Below, in pieces: positions 9,282 through 17,051 of a DNA stretch of 64,000 nucleotides. This DNA comes from an uncultured Sanguibacteroides sp. GTDB lineage: Bacteria; Bacteroidota; Bacteroidia; Bacteroidales; Marinifilaceae. A model generated the notes under the pieces. That model ran no database searches. It saw only the letters and a list, made by a program, of their open reading frames with translations, and was not told the origin of the DNA. The stretch lies in assembly GCF_900543425.1 (NCBI RefSeq), contig NZ_UQRQ01000015.1:13731-77730 (forward strand), written 5' to 3'. Position numbers and translations under genes: made by a program. Each line of letters starts with the position of its first letter. Position 1 is the first letter of the stretch.

Positions 9282-10807
9282 TGCATAAGGTTATGAAAAT
9301 ATATCGATACATAATAGTGTTTTTCTTTGTTGTGGGAGGATTATCCTCTTGTAACGATTGGTTGGACATCAATGCCGATACGAAGGTGGTCCAGGAAGAA
9401 CTATTCGAGAGTTACGAGGGATTTCGTTCCAGTTTGAACGGTATTTATCGTTTGTTGGGAACAAAAGAGCTATACGCTCGTAATTTGACCTGGGGTGCCG
9501 CCAGTGTATTGGGAAATAATTATGAAAAAAATACGTTGCCTTATTCGTACCGGGATTTCCTCAATGATTACGAGGCCGTGAGCGGTAAAAAATACGTGGA
9601 GGAAATATGGGAACAAGGATACAAGTTAATTTCCAATTGTAATAATTTGTTGATACAGGGAAGAGATAAGAAGGATGATTTTTTTCCGGAGGGTAAGGTT
9701 GAAAAAGATGTGATCATGGGGGAAGCTATCGGGATGCGGGCTTTGTTGCATTTCGATTTATTACGTCTTTATGCCCCCTCTTTCAAAGAGGATGACGGTA
9801 AGTTATATATCCCTTACGTGACCGTTTATCCGGAGCATCAGCCGAAACATCTTTCGGTAACGGCCGTGATGGATAGTATCATTTCGGATTTGAAGAGAGC
9901 TCGGGATATGTTAAGCTATAACGATACATTATATAACGTAGAGGCCATTCATAATGTAAAAGTCCGTTTTCATACTGTTTTTGCTTCCGTAAAAGGAGGA
10001 TTTTTCTTCTCGAACCGGGGTGGACGCATGAATTATTTTGCGGCGACGGCTCTGTTGGCAAGAGCGTATTTATACAAAGGGGACAAGATAAATGCTTATC
10101 GTTATGCTCATGAGGTGTATCAATATTCAACCCGGAAAACCTATTTTCAGTTTACTCCTGCCTCGGCTTTCGAATTGTGGGACAAAAACGGGTGGCCGCA
10201 AAAAATGTATGATGATATTTTGATGGCTGCTTATAACGAAAAGATGTATGATATTTATAAGGATGAGTTGAATTCACAATCTACGGAGATTAATTTCTTC
10301 TTAAAAAATATCGACGATTTGTATCGTTCCGATGCCAATGATTTCCGGAAGACTAAATTGATTAGTGGCAGTTGGGATGATTGGGAGGAGGTCTGGACCT
10401 ATCTTTCCACTCGTTGGTCGAAACCGGCAGATTTAACCTATTCGGAGGCACAGGATGTCGCTACTTATCAGGGACCTATTGCCCCGGTGATTCGGATGAG
10501 CGAGGTGTATTACATTATGTGCGAGTGTCTGGCAGAAGAGGGAAAGGTGGACGAAGCCACCGATTTATTGCAAACGGTAAGGACTGCACGGGGTGCAATC
10601 AATCCGTTACCTCTCGGGATGACGAAAGACGATTTTTTGACGATCTTGCGGAAAGAGATGGTTAAAGATTTTATGACGGAAGGGCAAACGTTCTTTTTGT
10701 ATAAACGATTGGATGAACCTGTGTATGATGGTTCTTCCGGAATAGATATGACGGGTAAATGGGTTTTACCTGCTCCCTACAGTGAAACGGCATATACGAA
10801 CCTTTAA
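9281..10807 (+). CDS. RagB/SusD-family surface nutrient-binding lipoprotein (module A)
   Basis: The 508-residue protein starts with a lipoprotein signal peptide whose lipobox is LSSC followed by NDWLD, typical of SusD proteins. The SusD fold is visible as tetratricopeptide-like helices such as EAIGMRALLHFDLLRLYAPS and MNYFAATALLARAYLYKGD. The C-terminal part contains RMSEVYYIMCECLAEEGKV and the usual ending with EGQTFFLYKRL. SusD proteins act as the lid on the SusC barrel at the cell surface. The start overlaps the SusC stop by one base (TAATG), implying translational coupling; an in-frame ATG four codons on (9293) gives a cleaner signal peptide. Confidence 0.94.
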   Translation: MHKVMKIYRYIIVFFFVVGGLSSCNDWLDINADTKVVQEELFESYEGFRSSLNGIYRLLGTKELYARNLTWGAASVLGNNYEKNTLPYSYRDFLNDYEAVSGKKYVEEIWEQGYKLISNCNNLLIQGRDKKDDFFPEGKVEKDVIMGEAIGMRALLHFDLLRLYAPSFKEDDGKLYIPYVTVYPEHQPKHLSVTAVMDSIISDLKRARDMLSYNDTLYNVEAIHNVKVRFHTVFASVKGGFFFSNRGGRMNYFAATALLARAYLYKGDKINAYRYAHEVYQYSTRKTYFQFTPASAFELWDKNGWPQKMYDDILMAAYNEKMYDIYKDELNSQSTEINFFLKNIDDLYRSDANDFRKTKLISGSWDDWEEVWTYLSTRWSKPADLTYSEAQDVATYQGPIAPVIRMSEVYYIMCECLAEEGKVDEATDLLQTVRTARGAINPLPLGMTKDDFLTILRKEMVKDFMTEGQTFFLYKRLDEPVYDGSSGIDMTGKWVLPAPYSETAYTNL

Positions 10808-10811
10808 TTTA

Positions 10812-11480
10812 ATGATGATGAAAAAGTTATATATATGGGGAATTGGCCTGCTTCTTTTCTTGAGCTGCCAAAAGAATGAAATGATGATTTATAATGGAGA
10901 TAATTATATTCAATTCACGAAAACGTTAAAAGACACGAGTACTTTTTCTTTCTCTTTTTATCCGGAACTGAATGATTACGAATTCCCGGTAGTGGTGGAA
11001 ATGTCGGGGTCGGCATGCCGGACGGAGACCTCTTATCGTGTTGTGGTGGATAAGGAAAACACGACAGCCGAGGAAGGAAAACATTTCACGATTCCGGAGA
11101 AATTAACCTTTAAGGTCGGAGCTTACCGGGATACCTGTCTGGTGAAGTTGATGCGCCGTGAAGAGATGAAGGCAGGTAATTTACAGATTGTGTTACGGAT
11201 TGAAGAGAACGCATCTTTTAAACAGGGAGAAGAGAATAAATTGATTGCCGTGCTACGGGTAAATGATAAATTATCACAACCGAAATGGTGGGATGATATA
11301 GTAAACTGGTATTATTTAGGAACTTATACCGATGAGAAATATGATTTATTTATTCGTGCTACGAAACAATATGATTTGACGGGAGCGGATGAAGGGATGT
11401 TGCGGTATTATTCTTTGATGTTTAAATATTGGTTACAGGAGGAGGGACGGACAGATATTTATGTTCCGGTAAAAGGATGA
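10812..11480 (+). CDS. DUF4843 domain lipoprotein (module A)
   Basis: I chose ATG at 10812, just after the SusD stop, because it gives a short lipoprotein signal peptide with the lipobox LFLSC. The frame is open upstream to an ATG at 10782 that overlaps SusD. The protein has 222 residues, mostly beta, with a WWDDIVNWYYLGTYTDEKYDLFI stretch in the C-terminal third that recurs as KWWTEL...YYLGDYSETKY in the module B paralog. DUF4843 lipoproteins typically follow SusD in such operons and probably belong to the surface complex. The biochemical role is unknown. Confidence 0.83.
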   Translation: MMMKKLYIWGIGLLLFLSCQKNEMMIYNGDNYIQFTKTLKDTSTFSFSFYPELNDYEFPVVVEMSGSACRTETSYRVVVDKENTTAEEGKHFTIPEKLTFKVGAYRDTCLVKLMRREEMKAGNLQIVLRIEENASFKQGEENKLIAVLRVNDKLSQPKWWDDIVNWYYLGTYTDEKYDLFIRATKQYDLTGADEGMLRYYSLMFKYWLQEEGRTDIYVPVKG

Positions 11481-11500
11481 TAACTTTAATAAAAGAAATT

Positions 11501-13081
11501 ATGAATGCAAAGATTATACGATATATGCTTGCCTGTTTGTTTATCGTCCAGGCTTGTTATGACGACAAAGGGAATTATGATTATATTCGTTCGAATGGGG
11601 TAACGATAGCCCTTAATCCTGTTTCGAAAATTGCTTATCTGGGAGAAATTTACTGTTATGATCCGGACATAACCTTTACCAATGTATCGGATTCTGTCGG
11701 GTTCGAGTATTGGTGGGAATATACCGGAAGCAGTGCTGCCGGAGGTGCTTATGACACGATTTGTAAGACCAGGACTTTAAATTTTAATCCGCAGGAAACG
11801 GGAGAGGTTTGGGTAAGGTTATGTGTAAAAGAACAGAGAACGGGAGTCGTGACGACCTCGGATATTTTAGCTTTAAACGTGCAGAGTTCTTACGGGAAAG
11901 GATGGATGATCCTGGGGCAGGACAACGATCGTACGACACTTTCGTTTGTTCGGCCGGGGTATGAAGAAACGGAAGAGGGGAAAAAGAGAATATACACTCC
12001 GATGGTGGATTTATACGAAAAAATCTTTCCGGAACAACCTTTAGGCACCTTGCCTGTCGGATTAAGGCAGATGTTAACGTGGTATGACGGAGCCATCATG
12101 GTATTACAAAAGAATAGTCCTCTTTATTTGAACGGGAATTCATATAAAAAAGAGGTATTACTGGACGATGAATTTGTAGGAGGAATACCGGACCAATTGG
12201 AGGTAAAGGATTTCTTTAACGGAACGAACGTGGATATCGTGTTGGATAAGACGGGAAAAATGTACGTGCGAAATTTCATGAACGTTCAAGGTATGTATCA
12301 AGCTCTTTATACCCGCGATTTTACAAATATTCCCTCTAAATACAAAGGAGAAGAATTGCATATCGACCGTGTGATTCCTACCCGGCCTATGTACGATTAT
12401 ATTTGTGGATTATATGATGCGGAGAACAGTCGTTTCTTATGGGCGGGGGTTGCTTATAGTGCGAGTGTCGACGTGGTGATTCCTTCCGTGATGCAAACAT
12501 CCGCATCGGAATATATTGATCTGACTGATTTGGATGGGTGGGAATTGGTATTCTGCGGTACGCACACGGGAGGTTCTGCTTACGGGCAACCTCGTTTTGT
12601 GGCTATCTTTAAAAAAGGAGACGTCGTAAAAGCTCAAACATTTACGGCAAAATCTTCTCCTTCTTATTATAATGCTTCATCGGTCTCTATCATCGATGTG
12701 ACATTACGGGATTTTTCGGGTAAAAAATATATTTCCGAAAACACGAAATATTACACGCTAAAGACCCGGGGATACATGTTCTTTGCGGAAAAAAACATTG
12801 TATATTGGTATGATCTTACCACGGGAGAGAGTTATCCGTTCTATACTTTTGCGAATGAGAACGCTTCGGTTGTGGCTATGAGCTCTAATCCGCAAGAATC
12901 GGAATTGGGTGTGGTATTGGATGACGGAGTCTTTGCCACGTTGAATATTGAAAACGATAAGCTGTATTCCGGAGAGCGTATATACGAGAAGTCGGGTTTC
13001 GGGAAAGTAATAGATATAGATTATAAATACCCGAATTATAACGTGTATAATTATAGAACGAATGCTAATAATGCGGATTAA
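11501..13081 (+). CDS. PKD-like family surface lipoprotein (module A)
   Basis: The chosen ATG at 11501 lies 20 bases after the DUF4843 stop and gives a lipoprotein signal peptide (LFIVQAC, lipidated Cys followed by YDDKGNYDY). The CxDDKGNYDY opening is shared with the module B paralog (CLDDKSNYDY). The first 120 residues are Ig/PKD-like beta strands, and the rest resembles a propeller-like repeat region. The conserved KGWMIL segment after the PKD-like domain (SYGKGWMILGQDND here, WKNGWMVLSKGG in B) marks the junction. Such proteins close SusCD/DUF4843 operons in Bacteroidetes and are presumed surface binding proteins; the ligand is unknown. Confidence 0.85.
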   Translation: MNAKIIRYMLACLFIVQACYDDKGNYDYIRSNGVTIALNPVSKIAYLGEIYCYDPDITFTNVSDSVGFEYWWEYTGSSAAGGAYDTICKTRTLNFNPQETGEVWVRLCVKEQRTGVVTTSDILALNVQSSYGKGWMILGQDNDRTTLSFVRPGYEETEEGKKRIYTPMVDLYEKIFPEQPLGTLPVGLRQMLTWYDGAIMVLQKNSPLYLNGNSYKKEVLLDDEFVGGIPDQLEVKDFFNGTNVDIVLDKTGKMYVRNFMNVQGMYQALYTRDFTNIPSKYKGEELHIDRVIPTRPMYDYICGLYDAENSRFLWAGVAYSASVDVVIPSVMQTSASEYIDLTDLDGWELVFCGTHTGGSAYGQPRFVAIFKKGDVVKAQTFTAKSSPSYYNASSVSIIDVTLRDFSGKKYISENTKYYTLKTRGYMFFAEKNIVYWYDLTTGESYPFYTFANENASVVAMSSNPQESELGVVLDDGVFATLNIENDKLYSGERIYEKSGFGKVIDIDYKYPNYNVYNYRTNANNAD

Positions 13082-13114
13082 TCTCTCTGCGGTAAATAAA
13101 TCAAAGTGGTGATC

Positions 13115-13180
13115 GAAAGCAAGAGTGTTTTATGGTAATTACCCCCTTTTTTAGGAGTAAATCCATAAAATCTTGCTTTC
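13115..13180 (+). repeat. Long inverted repeat after operon A
   Basis: GAAAGCAAGAGTGTTTTATGG pairs with CCATAAAATCTTGCTTTC across a 27-base interior that contains a C5T6 run. The stem is about 18 base pairs with a small bulge. It lies 34 bases after the last gene of module A, so it probably protects or terminates the operon transcript. Confidence 0.6.
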
Positions 13181-13260
13181 ATAATACATTTAACAAAGTA
13201 GAAAAACATATGAAAAGATTCATGTATTCCGATTGAGGGATTCATGAAAAAATGAATGAC

Positions 13261-13289
13261 AGAAGGAGATCTACAACGATCTCCTTTCT
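13261..13289 (+). terminator. Hairpin, likely terminator of operon A
   Basis: AGAAGGAGATC and GATCTCCTTTCT form an 11-base-pair stem with a one-base bulge and a 6-base loop. Only a weak T-rich stretch follows. Confidence 0.5.
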
Positions 13290-13548
13290 ACATATAAAGG
13301 AAGAAAAATACTGTTTTTCTAATGCTTTTGCAGGAGTGAAGATCAATAAAGGATCGTTTATTGATACTGCTAAAATGGAGTGAAATTTGTAAAAAATGGA
13401 TGGGTTTGAATCTTTTTAACGTGCTGATGGTGAATAACAAGATAAAGATATTATCTTTGACGGGGTGATTTTGTCTCAAGATTTTTTTGGGTTTTAATAA
13501 ACGATCATTTTTTCGTGTTGGAAATGAATAGGATAGCTTTTGTATACT

Positions 13549-14100
13549 ATGGTAGATAAAGTCTCTTTTGATGCGATAAAGCGAGGTGATATGAGAGCCT
13601 ATAAGACTTTGTTTCAGCAATATTATGCGTCGATGTGTACCGTCGCCAAGCGTTATATCGGAGATGGGGATACGGCGAAAGATATTGCCCAGGAGGTATT
13701 TATCAAACTGTGGGAGAAGCGGGAAGAGTACGACACGATCCCTAACGTGGAAATCTTTTTGTATGTATTGGTACGTAATCGTTGTTTTGATTATTTGAAA
13801 TCGCAAAAAGATATGGTTGACTACATGGATTCGGAGGTCGTTAATAATGAGGTTTTTTTTAGGGACTTATTAATAGAGGAGGAGTCTTATCGAATTATTT
13901 CTCAGGCCATAGAAGCATTGCCTCCGCAAAGTGCCCGTATCATTAAACTCTCTTTGGAGGGAAAACAAAATAAAGAGATTGCGGATATTTTAGGAATATC
14001 CGTGAATACCGTTAAAACGTTAAAGTATCGTTCGTTAGAATCTTTAAAAATCTCTTTAAAAGATTATTTCTATATTCTTCTGGTTTTGTTAGGGATTTAA
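13549..14100 (+). CDS. ECF-type RNA polymerase sigma-70 factor (module B)
   Basis: The protein has 183 residues from ATG at 13549; a TTG three codons upstream is in frame but unlikely. Region 2 includes DGDTAKDIAQEVFIKLWEKR. Region 4 includes LPPQSARIIKLSLEGKQNKEIADILGISVNTVKTLKYRS-type residues with a clear helix-turn-helix. It is a distant paralog of the module A sigma factor with the same architecture and the same hydrophobic C-terminal tail (FYILLVLLGI versus LLFFVLGI). Unlike module A, the FecR gene does not follow directly; it starts 2,951 bases downstream, beyond an inserted hydrolase/AraC pair. The partner is still most likely that FecR, by order and orientation. Confidence 0.9.
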   Translation: MVDKVSFDAIKRGDMRAYKTLFQQYYASMCTVAKRYIGDGDTAKDIAQEVFIKLWEKREEYDTIPNVEIFLYVLVRNRCFDYLKSQKDMVDYMDSEVVNNEVFFRDLLIEEESYRIISQAIEALPPQSARIIKLSLEGKQNKEIADILGISVNTVKTLKYRSLESLKISLKDYFYILLVLLGI

Positions 14101-14162
14101 GCTCTTCGGTTTTCTTGTCGTATTATTTTTTTTGTTTTGGGTGGTGGGTTACGGATGGATGA

Positions 14163-14203
14163 CCGGCTTCATCTGTCGAATCGTGTCGGACAAATGAAGC
14201 CGG
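14163..14203. terminator. Perfect 10-bp hairpin between sigma B and the hydrolase gene
   Basis: CCGGCTTCAT and ATGAAGCCGG pair perfectly, and inner TGTC/GACA extends the stem. It lies between two converging genes, so it may terminate either; neither side has a strong T run. Confidence 0.5.
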
Positions 14204-14245
14204 AAAAATTTACGCGTAGGTAATCATCGCTTTTTTATGTGTATA

Positions 14246-15355
14246 TCATTTCAGGTAATTGTTGAAGAATGTTTCCAACTGATCGAAGGGTATTGTATCC
14301 GTACGGTCGTATAAATCCGTGTGATTTGCACCGGGTATGATCGTTAACTTCTTGTTGTCGCCTTTCAGCTTTTTGAAAGCGTCCTCGCTGAAATAACGAG
14401 AATGGGCTTTTTCTCCGTGTATCAAGAGTACGGCACTACGGATTTCATCGCTGTAAGAAAGGATAGGCATGTTGATAAATGACAGGGCCGATGTTTTGTT
14501 CCAGCCGCAATTGGAGTTTAGCGAGCGGGGATGATAACCGCGTTCGGTCTTGTAATAAGCATGATAGTCTTTCACGAATTGCGGAGCAGCTTCAGGCAAC
14601 GGATCGATCACGCCGCCAGCAAGTGCATAAGTGCCGTTCCGGTAATCTGCAGTCCGTTGTGCGTTAAGTTGCTTACGTAGTTCGTGGCGAGTATCTGCAT
14701 CCGTTGCATCGAAATAACCGTTAGCGTTTACACGGCTCATATCGTACATCGTCGAGGCTACCGTTGCTTTGATGCGAGTGTCGATAGCGGCTGCGTTGAT
14801 CGCCATCCCTCCCCAGCCGCAAATACCGATAATGCCGATTCGTTCTGGATCGACATCGTTGCGTGTCGAGAGGAAATCGACTGCCGCACAAAAGTCTTCC
14901 GTGTTGATGTCCGGCGACGCCACGTATCGGGGTTCGCCGCTGCTCTCGCCTGTGAACGATGGGTCGAAGGCTATGGTTAAAAATCCGCGTTCGGCCATAG
15001 TTTGCGCATACAGGCCGGATGATTGTTCTTTTACGGCTCCGAACGGCCCGCAAACGGCTATGGCCGGTAATTTCCCCTTTGCTTTTTTCGGTATATACAG
15101 ATCGGCTGCGAGCGTGATGCCGTAGCGGTTACGGAAAGTTACTTTGCTGTGATTTACTTTGTCGCTTTGCGGGAATACTTTGTCCCACTTTTGAGATAAA
15201 TTCAAATTCTCCTTCATATTCGTATCGGCTTTAAAATGATTTTCGTTTGCTTCGACTCTCTTTATCGATTTTGTTGTCCGTTCTCTGCCTTTTCCGTGAC
15301 ATGGGACGCATAAGGCTGTAATTGTCAATACCGTTAAAAATAAAATTCGTTTCAT
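14246..15355 (-). CDS. Secreted alpha/beta hydrolase (dienelactone-hydrolase-like)
   Basis: This protein of about 370 residues has a signal peptide (MKRILFLTVLTITALCVPCHG) and then an alpha/beta hydrolase fold. Visible elements are the strand-rich start ITLAADLYIPKKAKGKLPAI, the oxyanion-side segment CGPFGAVKEQSSG, the motif FDPSFTGES, the nucleophile elbow IIGICGWGGMA, an acid-strand region VLLIHGEKAHS, and the catalytic His in PGANHTDLYD. At the nucleophile position I see Cys (residue 183 of the longer form) rather than Ser, as in dienelactone hydrolases. I chose the second ATG at 15355; ATG at 15367 adds four residues. It is divergent from an AraC regulator 250 bases away, a common regulator-target pairing. 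The substrate is not evident, and the pair interrupts module B. Confidence 0.85.
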   Translation of the reverse strand: MKRILFLTVLTITALCVPCHGKGRERTTKSIKRVEANENHFKADTNMKENLNLSQKWDKVFPQSDKVNHSKVTFRNRYGITLAADLYIPKKAKGKLPAIAVCGPFGAVKEQSSGLYAQTMAERGFLTIAFDPSFTGESSGEPRYVASPDINTEDFCAAVDFLSTRNDVDPERIGIIGICGWGGMAINAAAIDTRIKATVASTMYDMSRVNANGYFDATDADTRHELRKQLNAQRTADYRNGTYALAGGVIDPLPEAAPQFVKDYHAYYKTERGYHPRSLNSNCGWNKTSALSFINMPILSYSDEIRSAVLLIHGEKAHSRYFSEDAFKKLKGDNKKLTIIPGANHTDLYDRTDTIPFDQLETFFNNYLK

Positions 15356-15384
15356 ATTGCTCTTCATATCTTATTGTTTTAATA

Positions 15385-15392
15385 CAAAAATA
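15385..15392 (-). promoter_or_regulatory. -7 element for the alpha/beta hydrolase gene
   Basis: On the minus strand the sequence reads TATTTTTG, which fits TAnnTTTG and lies about 30 bases upstream of the chosen start. It is in the divergent region shared with the AraC gene. Confidence 0.45.
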
Positions 15393-15572
15393 CGGAATAG
15401 CCATATATCGTATCATACCAAAAACAAGGTTCGATTTACCTTATTTACGGATTTTGCAATTTTTACTATTGTTTGATGTTCAACGATATTACCTGAATCA
15501 CGGAATATACGGAAAGATTTACCCCGATTACCGTTTTCGATTGTGATCCCGGCTCGGGTACGATAAAAACAC

Positions 15573-15580
15573 TATCTTTG
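15573..15580 (+). promoter_or_regulatory. -7 element for the AraC regulator gene
   Basis: TATCTTTG matches the Bacteroidetes TAnnTTTG consensus and lies 21 bases before the ATG at 15602. No clear -33 TTTG was seen, which would fit an activator-dependent or weak promoter. Confidence 0.5.
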
Positions 15581-15601
15581 TTCTGAATAAAAGTCGTCGC
15601 T

Positions 15602-16507
15602 ATGGATATGAATGAATCCCCTATATTGAAAGTAGATACAATCGAACAATACAATAACCTGTTCGATTTCGAGACTCGACATCCTCAAGTCAACTTCGTC
15701 GATTTCGACACGGTGGAGAGTCAGAAACCGTATCGCATGACGGTCGGTTTCTATTCGATCTTTTTGAAAGAGACGGTAGCCTGTACGATAAACTATGGAA
15801 AGACCAAATATGATTTCGACGATTGGACAATAGTCAGCATTGCTCCGGGACAAACTGTCGGTTATTCCACGATCGAGGGAATCCCGACTAAAGCCAAAGG
15901 CTTGCTGTTCCATCCTGATTTCATTCGCGGTACTTCATTGGGGCAGAAAATTAAAAAATATTCGTTTTTTGCCTACGAGTCTAATGAGGCACTACACCTC
16001 TCGAAAGAGGAGCGAACGATCGTTATCAACTGTATGTCTATAATAAAAACGGAATTGCAACATGCCATAGATAAACATACCAGAGGACTGATTTGCACGA
16101 ATATAGAATTATTGCTGGATTATTGTCTACGATTTTATGAACGGCAGTTTATCACGAGGCAGGATATGAATCTCGACGTGTTGGCTCGCTTCGAGAGACT
16201 TCTTGATGACTATTTGAGTACGGGGATTGCTTCGGAAAAAGGTGTGCCGTCCGTTCAATATTTTGCGGACAAGATTTGTCTCTCGCCCAATTATTTCGGT
16301 GATTTGATCAAAAAGGAAACAGGGAAAACGGCAAAAGAATATATACAATTGAGAATGTTGGACGTAGCGAAGGAAATCTTGTTTGATTATAGCAAATCGA
16401 TTACCCAAGTCGCTTATGCGTTGGGTTTCCAATATCCGCAGCATTTCGTACGGTTTTTTAAAAGATATGCAGGCATAACGCCTAACGAATACAGACGGGC
16501 GAATTGA
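15602..16507 (+). CDS. AraC family transcriptional regulator
   Basis: The 301-residue cytoplasmic protein has an N-terminal cupin-like sensing domain (about residues 20-150, including NFVDFDTVESQKPYRMTVGF and DDWTIVSIAPGQTV). The C-terminal AraC DNA-binding domain has two helix-turn-helix motifs (about 200-300): SVQYFADKICLSPNYFGDLIKKE and SITQVAYALGFQYPQHFVRFFKR, ending with the hallmark GITPNEYR. It is divergently arranged with the secreted hydrolase gene and probably controls it. Together the two genes form a cassette lodged between the sigma and FecR genes of module B. Confidence 0.92.
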   Translation: MDMNESPILKVDTIEQYNNLFDFETRHPQVNFVDFDTVESQKPYRMTVGFYSIFLKETVACTINYGKTKYDFDDWTIVSIAPGQTVGYSTIEGIPTKAKGLLFHPDFIRGTSLGQKIKKYSFFAYESNEALHLSKEERTIVINCMSIIKTELQHAIDKHTRGLICTNIELLLDYCLRFYERQFITRQDMNLDVLARFERLLDDYLSTGIASEKGVPSVQYFADKICLSPNYFGDLIKKETGKTAKEYIQLRMLDVAKEILFDYSKSITQVAYALGFQYPQHFVRFFKRYAGITPNEYRRAN

Positions 16508-16558
16508 TACCTCGGTGACGACAGACTCCGTTTTCGCCATCCCGTAAAAAAACAAACT

Positions 16559-16589
16559 ATAGCACTTGGGGACGGGGCAAAAGTGCTAT
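16559..16589 (+). repeat. Hairpin repeat copy 1
   Basis: ATAGCACTT and AAGTGCTAT form a perfect 9-base-pair stem around the loop GGGGACGGGGCAA. A T-rich tail (TTTCTTTCTTTT) follows, so this copy could serve as the AraC gene's terminator. The same unit recurs at 16953. Confidence 0.75.
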
Positions 16590-16894
16590 TTTCTTTCTTT
16601 TACCGATAATTTCTAAATATACTCTATTTCCAAAGTTTTTTTTCGTCAGTATTTTCTAATACTCTCATCTGTTGAATGGCACTATAATTGAATTTTATAA
16701 ACCGTTCCCCCTGCGGAATCCTTTGCTCTATAAATACCGTATTGAGATTTCCCATATTAGAAAGACATATCAATTCGTTAATAGAAGTATAGTCACGGAT
16801 ATTTCCTTATTAATTCAGAATTTTGTTCGTGTCACATTAATATATCAGCTTCGTTTACATAAATAGTGCTCGCCTGTTTACGTTCGTTCGGTAG

Positions 16895-16908
16895 ATAGCA
16901 CTTTGCCC
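16895..16908 (-). repeat. Degenerate reversed half-copy of the hairpin repeat
   Basis: ATAGCACTTTGCCC is the reverse complement of the GGGCAAAAGTGCTAT half of the hairpin repeat, with one base missing. It lies between the two full copies. Confidence 0.45.
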
Positions 16909-16952
16909 TATTCTATTCATGGCCAGAAGACAACTTTTCTTTAGCACTTAGG

Positions 16953-16981
16953 TAGCACTTAGGAACGGGGCAAAAGTGCTA
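16953..16981 (+). repeat. Hairpin repeat copy 2
   Basis: TAGCACTT and AAGTGCTA form a perfect 8-base-pair stem around the loop AGGAACGGGGCAA, which matches copy 1 except at two positions. A tandem partial duplication of TAGCACTTAGG begins at 16942. It sits about 70 bases before FecR B. Confidence 0.75.
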
Positions 16982-17051
16982 TTTGAAATGTTAAAAAGCA
17001 AAATAATTTGAGGTTCGAGTCATCCTTTTGATTTTGTTTGTCGTTCTGTAA

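Larger units (their letters stand above)
13082..13548 (+). other. Intergenic region between modules A and B
   Basis: No gene is evident in these 467 bases; the ORF on the minus strand at 13288-13806 is the shadow of sigma gene B. Two hairpins are present, one at 13115-13180 and one at 13261-13289, suggesting that operon A ends here and module B has its own promoter. I could not place a clear TAnnTTTG box before the sigma gene. Confidence 0.6.
16508..17051. other. Repeat-bearing gap before FecR B
   Basis: These 544 bases have no credible gene; a 64-codon frame at 16672-16866 has no recognisable features. The stretch carries two near-identical hairpin repeats and one degenerate reversed copy, described separately. 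It forms the right border of the hydrolase/AraC cassette. Confidence 0.6.

Noticed and set aside
14721..15125. Overlapping frames on both strands within the hydrolase gene
   Set aside because: They are shadows of the hydrolase coding sequence, Arg-rich or low in complexity.
16672..16866. 64-codon frame between the two hairpin repeats as a cargo gene
   Set aside because: It has no recognisable domain, signal or promoter, and its composition looks like non-coding AT-rich DNA.
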